64,000 bases of DNA from Bombus terrestris (GCF_910591885.1 NC_063276.1:496001-560000); one strand, 5' to 3'; numbered from the stretch's first letter, positions 25,747 through 38,699 are shown. Notes: generated by a model from the letters alone, not told the origin. Numbers and translations: made by a program.

Positions 25747-26902
25747 AAGGTTTCTCACGAAAGTATTCCAACGCTCGTAGATACTTTTTGCGATTACAAT
25801 GGCTGTTACCCGCGACATCGTCCGATAGATTTACTATTTTCCAATTTTTCTATTTACCGTGTGATCTAATGACCAGATATTTACCTTTGGTATCGTAACG
25901 TTGCTGGTTTTACAGCAAGAAGGAATTGATACGTATCGATTTCCCGAATTTCCGGATCCGAATAAATCGACGTACGATTCGATCGGTTATTGCGAAGGAA
26001 AGTTTAGCAGGAAACTGCAACCTTTTGAACGTAGAAGGCAGGTCGTCGGTGGAAATGACGGAAATGCAGGGTGTACACCGCTCTGTTGAAAAAGTTGGTA
26101 GTATGATTTTTTTACCGTCGTCTCGGCGACGCTGCGGCGAACTGGTCGGGCGAGGAGTGCAGTTTGTAGCCTTATCTATAAGCGGATTAAATTTCGTGAG
26201 CCTACGATGAGCCGTTTGGCAACTCGCGACAACATCTTTGGTATTCCCCGTATTGTTTTTAAAGCGTCTTTTGAAACGTCTTTCGAAACGAAAGAACAAG
26301 ACGAAACTCGGAAAAAAAAGGGACCGAGGCGGTTGATACGCTGAAAGAAGCGTATGGAGAGAGCGCCATAAAGCCAGTAACCATTTGCAAATGGGTGAAA
26401 AGGTTTCAGGAAGAAAGACGAAGCTCGTGAGAGTCCACCTCGCTCACTGATCGCCGAACAACGATCTGGTATCGCCTTAGGAAGCGTACGTTCGATTCTA
26501 AAAGATTATTCGGAAATGTAAAAGCTTGGCGATACACCGCGGTTTGCCGATGCGATTCTAAGAACTTTTTAAACGAAGTAGGACGTACGCGCCAACTCTG
26601 ATCTCTGTAGTCTCGCGCCGTTTTACGGATTTGATGGATCGAGGTTGCCAAGTAATATCATCGGGCTTTCGATCTTTTAGTTCGAGACCAAAGCTAAATG
26701 TAGGACAGACGCGTAACGTTTCTAAATTTTATTGGAGCTGCGAATTTTGTCAAAAGTCTGTCTTACTCGCGATTAAACCTTGTCGTTAGAAAGGACCGCG
26801 ATATATGGCTCGTACAATGCACGGATAGAACCGCGTTAAGGCGAGTAAAGTTACGCAAAATTTGTCCGTGATAGTCGTTCGAATACTTTCGTGAGCTACC
26901 GT
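25747..26902 (+). mobile_element. Dead mariner-type transposon with 20-bp inverted repeats
   Basis: CTCACGAAAGTATTCCAACG at about 25754-25773 is matched at 19 of 20 positions by the reverse complement of 26877-26896. That places the two ends about 1.15 kb apart, a typical mariner length, with TA-containing flanks. Transposase relics lie inside on the same strand, which supports the boundaries. The exact ends are uncertain by a few bases. It lies only 65 bp from the MITE at 25513, in the intron of the large gene, so it is one of two independent insertions in a hot spot. Confidence 0.7.
26314..26710 (+). pseudogene. Mariner transposase relic, frameshifted and with stops
   Basis: From 26335 one frame reads DTLKEAYGESAIKPVTICKW, then VKRFQEERR, ending at a TGA at 26428. 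This is the N-terminal helix-turn-helix region of mariner transposases. A second frame further on reads GIALGSVRSILKDYSEM, the typical linker before the catalytic domain. At 26654-26700 a third piece reads NIIGLSIF, stop, FETKAKC, which corresponds to the region around the first catalytic Asp, with the Asp lost. The remaining catalytic residues are not recognisable. The gene is inactive. Confidence 0.7.
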
Positions 26903-29699
26903 AGCTATGAAAATAAGTTAGTGTCTGGATAATTTGAAAGGGGTAGCGCATAATGTATGTACGGTATATAGTATACGGTGCGGAATACGTCGTAGAGTAT
27001 AAGGCAACTCGACTCGTTGTTCGCTCGTCGATCGGTTCGGCTGCGCAGCCGCACTTTCCTTCCGCTATAGCACGTTCAATCCCCGTCTCCGCGTCTCAGC
27101 GCCGACATCGCCACTGCTATATTCTCCAACGACCACCCTTCGCTTAGGTCAGTGAAATTTTAATTGGGGATTCGTTTCGACCGTGCAAAATTCCTTCGGC
27201 TGACGATATTCTCTCGTTATTTTTTCATGGAGTTCGTTACGGCGTCTGCCGCGTCATTTCTGATTAGCTAAACGTTACAATACGAAAAGATTTGCTTTGA
27301 TCGATTCGTCTCCCTTTTTTCGATCGACGAACTTTGTTTTATTCGTTAATCGTTATTTGATATCTTTTTACTATTATATATAATGATACCACGTTAATGG
27401 ATCGTAATACGAATTACAGACGATTTCCGTTAACGATGTAGCAATTACGAAGCAAATACTTAATAATATTTGCAAGGTATATCTCGGGCTTTTAATTGCG
27501 AGCCCAACGAAAGCCCTTCGAGAACCATTAGCAAACTACAATGGGCCGTAACAACTATACCGTCCACGACAATTCCGTTCGTTACGACGTATTACATCGT
27601 TAATCGATAACGATGCCACGCGTTTATAAAATCCTTCGTAGATGGATTGATTCGCTCGATACCGCAAACAGAGCGGCGACTTGTACGAAACGAGTTTACT
27701 AAAACAATCGTTCGGATTATTATGGATAGGGCGGAAGATAGTCGCGCGAAATATCAATCGTATCGAACGAATCGAAAATTTGTAAAGGAAATAACCGATT
27801 TTTTAAATAAATACGTAACTTCTTGGAAATGGAAAGAACGAAGGTAACGGTCGAGCAACAGCCGCGCAAACGCGAGAACGAAATATTTTCGTTTTTTAGT
27901 GACCTAAAACTTTTACTTTTAATACCTTTGATACTGTATTGTACGAAACGCGTTACGGAATTGCAAAGGAAGAAGAAAAGAAGAGGCAAAGGAAAAAGGA
28001 ATTTCTCGTCTAAAAAAAAAGTGTTGCAACTGATCAAAGAGGCTGGAGGTAGAGGCCTGCTCGTTGACATCGAAGTTTCACCGTAACGTTATAATCGAAT
28101 AACGCATGCACGGGGATCAAGTTAAACGGATTATTGTTCCTTTACCCCGTGAAATCTTGGATGCGACACGAAACAGGCGATTTGCGTGCATGTGCAACCA
28201 GGGGGAATTATATTTCACGGTTCTATTCTTCGCGTTAATTATAAAGCGAAAGCTCCTTCGTTCGCTAATGTAAACTGCTAATTTTTTCGATAAATTTCTT
28301 GGAATTTCGTTAGCGGTAAATTTTATCGATAAAAATTAACGAGCAAATATATATGTATACCGCGACGTGGATATTTTGCGTAATTACGTCAAATTTACGA
28401 TCTAACGATCTTACGATATAGCTACTATATAATACCAATAAAAATATTAATAATAGGCAATACTATCTACGTTTTATTTCCCTTTTATTCTCTCTTTATT
28501 CTTTCTCTCTATCTATCTATCTATGATAAATAGCCACGCAGCCACGAATCGTTGTTCATCCGATTCACGATGCGTGGTATATCGTTATCGACTATCCGTG
28601 ACAATCGTGCATTCCATTGCTAATAAAATAATTACACGGCTAAGGGATTGGAGGGGAGCCGTGGCTCTCGAGCCACCCTGTACATCGACTCTCGGTCATA
28701 GACACGCAGTTCGCCTGGCGACAGGCGGCGACTTGCGCAGATCCACGAGCGAAAAGCACGAGTGCTCAACCGGAATCACGTATGCAGCGAGGGTGTTGCC
28801 CGAGCAGCTGGAAGGTCGTAAGGGAGATAGCCAGATGGTGAGAGAAAGGACGAAACCCGCAAGAAGCGAGAAAAGTAGAACGAAGGAGAATAGGAAGAAG
28901 GACGAATGAAAATAAACGAGAATAAGTGAAATAATAAGGCGCAAGGGTGAAGAAGATCGTTCGTAACAGAAACGGAGGTACTTTCTTTTGTTGCTTTGGA
29001 TTGGGAAGGGAAGGAATTTTGCTGAAACATACGAATATATATATATATGACGGGGGGGAAAGGGTAGATGATAAATTATATCGCAGAAATTTTTATATCG
29101 TCCGGACGGAAAGAGGATGGCGTTTCGCTAAATAAAAAGGCGTAGGCGAGGAAAGGAAGGATGAAAGGGGCAATTTTCGATGGATTTGAGTTTCGAGAGG
29201 AAGATATTTTGCTGAAAGTGAAAACGGACGACGACGGTGAAAGAAGCGGAACGATAAGGGAGACGAATCGTATAGAGTGGAAAAGGTGAATCGTGGTTCC
29301 TTCGGATCGGAAGAGGAAGACGTTCCATCGAAATTACGAACAATGACAAATATCGGCGAGAGAAAAAGCAGATTAACGCGATTAAAAGACCATAAGGTTT
29401 TATAGACTCGAGGAACGAGACAAATCTCTGTCCAGGTTCTCAGCTTCTTTGAGCTCGTTGATAAAAATATATAAATTCGCATGGAACGAATAATTTGTTT
29501 GGAAAGAAGATGGAAGCGAGGCGGAAAACGCGTAAAAAGCGACGGAACGTTGCGCGACGAAGACGAATAGCAGAAGGTTGCGAGGTAGCGAGGAACGAGG
29601 AAATGGAAAGTGGTAACAAGACGGAAGCAAGGAATCGAGCATCGACGAAACGACGAAGAGAGAAAGGGGTTGATGGTGGGGTAGACTGGAAAGCGTGCG

Positions 29700-30300
29700 C
29701 ACAAGGGTGACTGGCAGAGGGCGATGCAAAATCGTTCCGGCTGCACAGTCGCAGGAAAATCGAAGCTAGCCGCCAGTGTGTCGCACACCAGCTCGGCGTA
29801 CGCTCTCGTTTCTTTCATCTTGCTCGTGTGTTTTCGTGTTGAGAGGAACGAGCGCGCGGAACCATGCTGCTGGACGCTGGTTGAGCCGCGATCTCCGTCG
29901 AGTCGTGTGGAAAAATATCAGTCGACGAAGTCGTTTGCACGTGGACACTGTGTTTTCTTAATAATCTGTGGTCGTGGAGAAAACGATCGATATAGCCGTT
30001 CCATGGAAATATGTATTCCGAGTCTTTGAAAGATGGTTTAGAGAAAGGGTGAACGACGGGGTTCGACGAGCTCTCGTCATAGGGGATTCTTTTGCGTTCG
30101 ACAGTTTCTTTACTTTCCTTTAGAGTCGATCGATGGATCGAGTGGATTAAATATCGTTCGTTTCGTCGAATACCTGTTACGTACGTGCGACCGTCGAATC
30201 GGCGAGTTCGAAGTCGATACAGACGACGACATTTTGATCGCAGACGAATTTCAGACAGCGTATAAGGCTGAATGACCCCTACGACGGAGCAAGGCAGAAG
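29700..30300 (+). promoter_or_regulatory. Possible internal promoter or non-coding first exon
   Basis: A GC-richer island inside the long intron, with a very short open frame (ATG 29863, MLLDAG, stop). Islands of this kind often mark alternative 5' exons in insect genes with long first introns. No donor of matching phase could be tied to it, so this is only a pointer. Confidence 0.15.
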
Positions 30301-33300
30301 GAAGTTCGAACGAGTAACTTTGTAACGATTATTCGCGATTTGTATATCGCGTGCGATGTTTTTTAAAAAATCTTTGCCACACTCGGAAGAAACTTTGACT
30401 TAGATACAGGTAAAGAATCAAGACGTACCAAATTTCGATGGTGCGAAATTTCAATTCCTGTTTTTATTTTCGGACGGAGACACGGTTTTTCCGTAATTTG
30501 ATCTATATACGAATCGTCGTATAAAAAATTGGCCATAGGTTCTATTTAGTCGCGAGATCGTTCTTTAAAATTTTTCCTTTTTTAAAGATTCAGCATTCGC
30601 ACTTTTCATTTTCGATTTATATCCTCGCAAATTATATTTTATATCGCGCCATCGTTTCACGAGCGTCGCAGTGTCTTTGTTTTCAAAGTCGCTTTAAAAC
30701 ATTCCGCGTAATAATTTCGTTGCATGTTCAACGTCTTACGATAATTTCGGTAGAACATGAGTTGGAATTTTGCGAAAATGAGTCGTCGATGGAGACGCAT
30801 CGGTCGGAATTAACGAGTAAACGGAGAAGTTAGCTCGCGAAGCGACGAACTGATACTGTCGTTCGTTGCCTCGGTGTCTCGCGAGGCACGGCGAGGAGGT
30901 AGGCGAAACGTGTTTCGCGCGATTGCATTACACGACGCAATGTCCGCAGACCCGACAAGAGGCGTGTCAGCAAAGTCCGAGACTAATTATCGCGAGTGGA
31001 ATCCTCGATAGAGTTATAAGCTGTCCCCAGCGAATGACGGACGATCCTACTTCCACCAATTTTCAAAGAAATTGAAGCCGATGGATTTCTCTCGAGTCTT
31101 TCTTTCAAACTTTCTACCAAATAAGTAGCGACGAAATTATTCTTCGTCGTTTGCATGCTTTTCCTTAACACGGACCATCGACCGGTTCGTTTTAACGTGT
31201 CGTTATCTCGATCGATGCATCGAATCTATACGCGTATTTGCCTTCTATCTTTCCTACGCTAAATGCAGTCACGTTGCAGTCCAATTATTTACGTCACGTG
31301 AAGATTAACGTTATTTCGCTTTATACCATTTACGTATCCATAGCGCGCTAAATAAGTCGTCGATACCATCGTTATTTTTCTTTCGAAAGATTTTCGATAT
31401 CCAGCCCGATATCGAATCCGAGATTCAAAGTATGAAAAACAGATAATCCCGTGATAATCGTTCGTAGGTCTGCGTAAGAGGATTCCGTTATGTTCCACGT
31501 CCCGGTGAATCGAGTGACCCGCGTTGAATTTAAGCCCTACGTTTCAAGATAACACGCTACTGGAAACGAACGTGTTCGTTATCTCCGGCTACGTAAGAGG
31601 TCGCTATCGTTTTCCTATCCATTTTCACCCGATACATCTCGTTTTTACTTTTTCACGCGCCAAACGTACCTATTAACTAAATTCGCGCCTAAGATCTTTT
31701 GTTCTTGCGTTTTATTAAAAAAATCTTCCAATTTTTTTTCTTTTTTTTCTTTTTTTTCTTCAAACTTTGTTACTCGACGTCGTGAATCATCGACCACCGT
31801 GGTATTTGCGTGACTACTTTACGAGTTTAAAATTAGAAAATATATTGCAGAAACAGCTAAAAGTATGGTAGCATTTGTAGAAGGTTATATAACTGTTGGA
31901 GTAGCTTAACGTTGATTCGTGCAGTTTAAAACTGATGATTTTTCTTGCGAGAACAGCGGCAAATTATCGCGAGGCTCGATCAAAGATTTCGATGATAAAG
32001 TTCATTATCGGAGGGATTTTTGGAAATAATCTACACGCACGCACAGAGGTGACAGAGTCTGAAAGTCTTTCCGAGTATTTCTATGCTTGGTCGAAATAGA
32101 AAAAACGTGTTTGCTCGTGAACGAAGAAGACGGGCGAGCTGTTCCGTACGCTGTTCGATGCGAAGGAAACGAAGATAGGAACCGAGACGATCGATAAAAG
32201 CGCCGGTGCACCGGCATGCATCAAATATGATCGTGCACCAACTGTCCGAACGACCGTAACTCTTACACAGGCTGCGCGAAAATATGTCGTCGGTATAGAT
32301 TTCGCCGTGGTGGAGGAAAGCGGTTCGAGGTGGTTTCATTTTCAAAGGATCAAGGGAAAATTGTTTTATAATAGGCGCGACAAGCTTACGGTCGGTTTCC
32401 GCTAGGATTCCATTCGAAGGAGTAAGTAAAACGCGTTTAATAAACCGCGCGAATGTACCTAAGAAACCGTATAAGAAGAGACCGAAGCGTAATTAATCCT
32501 GAAATTTCCGTTCGTTCCAATGTATCGAAGCATTCGTTCCGTGTAACATCGTAACTTTTATCGCGTAGTATTTAAAATTTATCCGACTCTCTGCACCATC
32601 TATGACTTTTCGTTCGTACGGTACAACATAAGTTTCGCGTCGAGATAAGTGAATTCGATCGTTGGAATAAACAAAGTTGAGATAAGCGGAGTGCTATTGT
32701 TACACACAGTGGTTTTCTGTTTCATTATCGATTTTCAATGATCTATCGTTTCTTGCTTAAGCTTCGATAGGCGTGAATTCGAGGAAGGATTTTCATAGAA
32801 AAGGTAATAAAAAGGTTCGTGAAAAGGATATTCGATTTGTCGGCAAACTCTGGATACAAGGATCCGCGAAAGATCGTTTTCGCGGTTGTTCCGATAAAGC
32901 TTAAAAAAAAAAAAAAAAAAAAAGAAAGAAAGAAAACTAATTGCCTCTTATTATTAGATATATTTAAGGAACGATCAAACGATGAAACGATTTATCGAAT
33001 AATCGATCTATAAATATCAACGATATTAAAATAAATCAATGGTGCGTTCCAAATACACGAGTGTATTTCCATACGAAAAAGAACAAGGCAAGGCACGGAA
33101 TGTAGCAATGGACGCGGTCAATCACCGATTCATCCCTGAGTATAGTAATTTCTGGCAGGAGTTTCGGGCTTTCGACACTTGGCTCGTCGATTCCCATCCA
33201 CGTGTTCTCTCTTTTGCAACTTTATTCGCACGGATATCGACTCGCCTGTCCGTTCAGTAATTGACCTATTTGCGCGATTCTCCCGCGTACTCGAACAATC

Positions 33301-35526
33301 GTCGTTACCGTCAATAGCGTTCTTCGCGCGTACTTTCGACGATACGATCGTTGCTCGTGCTAAGGGGCACGGTGTAACGACGTATATATTGCCCGTCGGC
33401 TTATTTGTTCTTCCTCCGAAAGACGTTTCGTTCTTCGTTGCCTTTCGATGTTTCTACTACGTTGTGACACGTTTATGGACTAGCAGGTTCGTAACGCCCA
33501 AGTTTGCAACAAGGATCGAGAAATTTCTAAGAACTGGTTCGAACCGTTCTACGCTATCGTTTATAAATAGACACTTTGGTTCGTTCGTAATAAACGGTAT
33601 CCGAATTTGATCAAAGCGGGCAAATTAACGACGAATCGATTATTTTTGACAGGATGTATTTACGCTATCGTGCAATGAGTATTTACAACGGCGCTATCGT
33701 CGTTATATCGGTAAAATCTTAAACGGATTTCAAAATGTATACAACGGTTGCGAAATATTTATTGGAAACGCGTGCGGTTGACGAAACTCGCCCAAATAAT
33801 ACGACTGTTTGTTATTCTCTGTATTCGTAAGTGACAGTGTGTGCGGATACATCGTGCGGATTTAACGTTACTATTCTCATTAACCTATCGATAAAATGCA
33901 ATGATACGCCTCTTCGCTTCGGAAGGTACGTTCGCCTTGACTTTTCGAATAGTATTTTTTGGCTGCTCGATCGCGTTCGCTTCGTTTTATTACTTAACGG
34001 AATCTTCGTCTCCGTGATCTTTAATTTTTTAATCGTAAGACAGATTAAAAAGATCGCGTCTAAATCGATAGAAAGATTCGTGGCGTTAATATATCGTCGC
34101 TGCGTTTTTTAAGATAAGCTTCGCAGTGCCGAAGTTTTTCAGCCTGTGACGATAAAAAGCGATGCGCTTGTAATATAAATCAAGTTTGTCTAGTCGGTCC
34201 ATTCCGTAAAAATGGCCGTAAAGAATCGTAACGGATCGATCGTGTATGCCGATTAAAGATGACGAAACAAAGCACGAGAAATTAGCGTTAGTGCCGTAAT
34301 TGCGGCGAATCGAAACGTCACCTCTTCGTTTCTAAACTTTCTGCCAGTGTTTTGCTCGCAGATTTCGATCGCTGATTAAATTTGCTTCGTTGTAAGAACT
34401 ATATCGCTGATCTCGTCCTCGACAGATATCGTAACGTTACGCGGTTTTCGACGATCGTTAGTTTTGATTTTGATAGATCGTTGATTTCGTTCGATCGATG
34501 ATGCGGAGATGGTTCGAAATTGTATCGTTAATCGTATTGTAACTCGAGTTTCTTTAAAACATCGCTCGCCTCGAGTGTCCTCTATTTTGTTTTTCTCGCT
34601 TTATTCGGATATATTCAAACGTGTTCTCGTTATGGAAATTATACCGCTGAACGAATTATAATTTGAATTTACTCGGAATAATCTCTTTCGTTCTTCGTTT
34701 TTCGTTTCAGAGAAATAAATAACAAATGAAAAAGAAAGTAAATAAATTAAACGTACATCGGCGAGGGAATTTTTTTTACAAAGCGTTTCCCCTTTTAGTA
34801 TGAAATTGTATTAGCATCATTGCTAGAATATTCTAGATATAGAAATTTGCCTTTTGGTGAAATATCTTTCGCGCCATAACAGCCATAACAGCCACGGTGA
34901 TCATACATATAACGTATAATAAAGTTAAATTTCGGTTTAAACTTGAAACTTGAAAATTAAACAGTTTTCAACGGCGCGAGTGATTTCGACGATATCGTCG
35001 GAAAAAATGTACGCAATCGCGATATAATATTTCGCCTAGGAATTAAATTATCGCGTGGCCGCCGACGTTTTAATAGATCCAGACGGATGAAATAAAATCG
35101 AAGTAACACGGATACGTCTACTTTCGCTTACGTATTTAATTCGCGAACCGCGTCCTCACGCTATGACAGGTTTAAGGAGATCGGAACGTACAATTCCTGT
35201 TAAAGAATATCGTTATTCCCCTACGATGTACCTAGATGATAGACCGTTTAAATATAAACGATCTTAATGTACAATTTACGTACACCCACAGCTTCTATTT
35301 CACCGTTAATAAAGTCGAGCATTTGTCGAGTAACTGACAAACGCAAGGGTGTTTTATATAACGCGACAATGTAATGACGCAACAACCTACTTGGCATCTG
35401 TATCGGATCGTACTATAAATTTCCGAATTTCACAGCTTTATTTTTACTCGAAACGTATCGTTTCCGGTGTATAATCCGTCTTACGATCGACCGTTCAAAC
35501 TTTGTAACCGTTTTCACCTATACGTT

Positions 35527-35561
35527 CGATACTTTGTTTTGTTTTCGAAAACAAAGTATCG
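35527..35561. repeat. Perfect hairpin, 14-bp arms, 7-base loop
   Basis: CGATACTTTGTTTT (35527-35540) and AAAACAAAGTATCG (35548-35561) are exact inverted complements around GTTTTCG. It lies in intronic DNA and is not followed by another recognisable terminal repeat. Confidence 0.8.
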
Positions 35562-36985
35562 GTATAAACACAGATACGTAGAAACGTTAGCTGAGAATTA
35601 TCTCGCCTTGGAGATCGTCTGGGGTCGAACGCATCAACAAAACGTAACCGATCTTTTTAACGTTTCCGTTAGGAAAACGAGTATACGTGTACAACTTCGG
35701 GATGTCGAAGTTTCACATGGCGAATTAATTTAATTTAGTTGGCAATGGGTTGTCAAGCGTGGAAGAAAATGGCTGTTACAATGCGTATAAGCGGACGAAC
35801 ATAGGCGTTCAAAGTGCTTTCTATTTGTTGCTCAAAATACCCCGAGTGACCCCAGTACGTTGAACCTACGGATCTGATTAACACCAAAGTACGTACGTAG
35901 CTGGTTTTGCTGTAAAATCAGAAATTACGAAACGTCTACATCTTGTATCGTGAAAGTAGGCCACGGCTTCTGCGATATTTTATAATTAGATACGTTAGAG
36001 AAAAGTAGAAATTAGAATATCGTTAATTGGAAAACTTGCTCCAATCGAGCAGATACTTTTTTTCGATTTTCAAACTGGCACGACGCAAAACTCGTAAACG
36101 TTACAACGGTATCTACGTAATAGTCGCGAGTGTGTCGCGATTTGTACAAAAGGAGGGCAAGGGATACAATTTTATAGATTTATTCTCTTCGACTTGAACC
36201 GTAAGATCCAGAAACTTTGCCCGAGTTTTACGTTCGCGATAGTTTGGTTGTTCGAGGACGATGACGAGGGAATATCGTAGAAAATATCAGAGGGCCAGAT
36301 ATTCTGAAAAGGCGCGACAAAGTCTAGCGAAAAGAGGTCGTAGAAAAAGTTGATCGTCTTTCAAAAATAACGAAATACGCGTCGAAAATCTCGTTGTTAT
36401 CGATACGTGTAATTTTTTCGTTTTTGATCGTATGCCGACGATCGGGATCGGACTGCGGATTTTTATGTATTTGCGCATTGTTCGAAGATGCAAAAATATG
36501 CACCATGATTTATACGACGTGAAACGTAGAAAATTTCATTTTTTTCATAGGTGAAGCGAATTTCTAACCAAGTTCTACTTTTTTAATCGTGTCCGTACAA
36601 AAATGTTGCGCAACGATCTGATTGAAAGCTAACGCGGGATCGAGGCATAAAGCGTGCGACGATCGCGGCAGGTCGAAGAATTCCTCTAACGAATTAACGT
36701 CGCTGTCGCAGATTACTTTCCGTTTTTCTATTACAACGGAGAGGGACGTAGCCGTAAATAGCATGGCGGAGATCTGTCGGATAAATAGCACCTTCGATAA
36801 GAAGGTTAAAGATAGAAATCGTTCGTCTTCCGAAGCAAAGTCTTGAAATTCTGGAATTCCTCCTAGAAATTCCAAACACCTCTTCCTCCGAAGACCCTGC
36901 TACTGATTTCTCGTTAACAATTCCCATCCTATTTCTCCGGCGATACGGCGTACCACAGACGGACAGAGAGAGAGACCGAGAATCG

Positions 36986-37016
36986 ATGTCGAGCGGCACG
37001 ATTAGCAGCATCGGCG
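36986..37016 (+). CDS. Alternative candidate first coding exon of the large gene
   Basis: ATG 36986 encodes MSSGTISSIG plus one G and is followed by a GT at 37017 (GTGAAC). It leaves phase 1, which fits the exon at 42794 (reading SSIG-A-PPGEEDEEEG). The start context is weak (TCG before ATG) and the donor is only fair. It would give a shorter N-terminus from an internal promoter, 5.8 kb from the next exon. The candidate at 1570 has better signals; both could be used. Confidence 0.3.
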
Positions 37017-37113
37017 GTGAACGTTGGTTCTCGCCCGTTTTCTATTCTAATTCTGTTGCTATTCTAATCCACGACCGTCGGCCAATGAGCTACGTCCGCC
37101 AGCTAGTAAACCA

Positions 37114-37116
<3 letters not shown>

Positions 37117-37146
<30 letters not shown>
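37117..37146. repeat. (TC)n microsatellite
   Basis: About fifteen TC units, 100 bp after the candidate exon at 36986. Confidence 0.9.
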
Positions 37147-37152
<6 letters not shown>

Positions 37153-37495
37153 CTCGCTGTTTTTCTCTCTCGTTTGTCCCCTGATCCCTCTGTACCCCCG
37201 TTCCTCGCGTCAACCGCAGTCGTTCTCGAGGCATCGCGTGCACCAGATTATTCAGTTGCATCCTCCTTTTATTTGGCGCGTTTTATCAGTGCCGTTCACG
37301 TTTCTAAACTCGTTTGTAAAGCCGTTGCTAAAGCCGTTTCTGAACCGATAACGTCCGATAGAGAAGAAATCACAACGGGGGTTATCGTGCGTCGTCGTAG
37401 ACACCCTTAAACCTTTTACGCTGCGACCTTCGATTATAATCGAGCACTTTGCTGTTTGCTGCCAGATTCGACTTTGCGTGCCACGTGCTGTTCGA

Positions 37496-37549
37496 TTTCT
37501 TCTTCTTTTTCTTCTTCTTCTTCTTCTTCTTCTTCTTCTTTTTCTTCTC
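37496..37549. repeat. (TTC)n microsatellite, interrupted
   Basis: TTC units with two TTTTTC interruptions. Read on the minus strand it gives an Arg/Lys-rich chance frame. Confidence 0.9.
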
Positions 37550-38394
37550 CCTATGTGAGCATCGACTTTGATATGGATTATATATACGTACATACGCTAT
37601 AGAAATCTAGGAATTTCTTATTCTTTGCGCTTTTTCGAATTTTTTTTTATACGATTTATCGACCGCTCGAGCGCCATCTTGCGGCGAAACTTTTTGCAAA
37701 AAAAAAAAAAAAAAAAACTATGTTTGGCAAGTAACAAAGTTTTATTTCTAGACCGTAGTTCTCTTCTGTCTTTTATTTTTTGTTGCTAAAAAGCAAATTA
37801 AAGAAAAATTTGCGCTTTATCGATGTCGCCTAAAGTGGCGCCAGCGGTATGTAAAGGGTTAAAAATATCAGCCTAGATTCGAGTTCAGTTCGGACTTCTT
37901 AGAAACCTTTTTCGTCGAAAGCCTGTCGAGACGAAGAAAATTGCTGTCCATGCGTAACGTCGTTAATTTCAAATCGATAACGAGATTAACGAGATATATA
38001 ATCCAAGTAAAATTAGACGAGTAATTAGAAATTTTTGTCCGATAGTGATATATATAGATATGCGATATATAATATATAACAAAATGAACGCAGAGAAACG
38101 AAAATTTTCTCTGCTTGTGCTAAAATGAAAATTTGTAAAAAATAATCAGAGAGATCGATTAGGCACCCCGTAAAGGTTAAGAGGATCGAACGATAGACGA
38201 ATCTTTAAGCTTTTGCCACTTTTTCTGTCGTCAAGAAGAAGAGAAGGAGTTTAAGGTGAAGGGGAGAAAAAATGCAAAGGAGTGTGAAATCGGAGTGAAA
38301 GACCAGCGAGTGACTGACCGGTGGTATATATACGCTGGAAAACAAGGGTCGAAGGAAAGGAGGATTTCGCGAGCAAGGAGACGGCCAGGGAGAG

Positions 38395-38535
38395 ATGCAG
38401 TGGCGTCGACAGCGAAAGGTTATCCACGTGATCGGCTCCTCCAAACACGTTCTACTTTTAGCGAGGTACCAAGACGGTACGGAAACTCTGTCGAACAGAC
38501 TGATCATGGTTCTTAGCGGACAGTTTTCGCTGTAG
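38395..38535 (+). CDS. Possible small ORF, 46 aa
   Basis: ATG 38395 to TAG 38533-38535. It begins MQWRRQRKVIHVIGSSKHVL, continues with LLLARYQDGTETLSNRL and ends in FSL. The mix of residues is more protein-like than in nearby chance frames, and the context (GAGATGC) is fair. It is too short for composition to prove anything, lies in an intron, and resembles nothing I know. Confidence 0.15.
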   Translation: MQWRRQRKVIHVIGSSKHVLLLARYQDGTETLSNRLIMVLSGQFSL

Positions 38536-38699
38536 CTTTTTTATTATTTTCCGCACCTTTTTAAAAGCAAATCAAATGTTCGATGAAACGCGTTCGACCG
38601 ACGTCGTTGGTGAAATTTGCTGATAATTCGTATGTCGCGAGTTACGAGTTGTTGCCGCGATACGTGATAAATTCTGTCGCGCGACACGTAACTGCACGT

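Larger units (their letters stand above)
26903..36985 (+). other. First intron of the large gene, right-middle part
   Basis: CpG-dense DNA with no firmly supported exon. The strongest irregularity is 28.6-30.3 kb, a GC-richer stretch with a purine-rich plus strand that opens a 241-codon frame on the minus strand (29093-29818); its composition is repetitive Ser/Phe/Arg/Leu and I take it for a compositional artefact. A T/C-rich tract lies at 31725-31762 and a poly-A tract at 32901-32925. An open frame of 143 codons at 33179-33610 shows no known motif. Confidence 0.35.

Noticed and set aside
25926..26210. Open frames inside the dead mariner
   Set aside because: They do not resemble transposase and lie outside the part that does; they are chance frames within the element.
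29093..29818. 241-codon open frame on the minus strand
   Set aside because: It reads the complement of a purine-rich stretch, giving a monotonous Ser/Phe/Arg/Leu/Pro composition with no motif; two other frames over the same DNA are also open. Long frames are expected in this composition.
33530..33545. tRNA T-arm-like word GGTTCGAACC
   Set aside because: It is a short palindrome with no acceptor stem or other arms around it; other GGTTCGA words in the window also lack a cloverleaf.
33179..33610. 143-codon plus-strand frame in the first intron
   Set aside because: Hydrophobic and basic with no known motif; it starts from a non-ATG codon.
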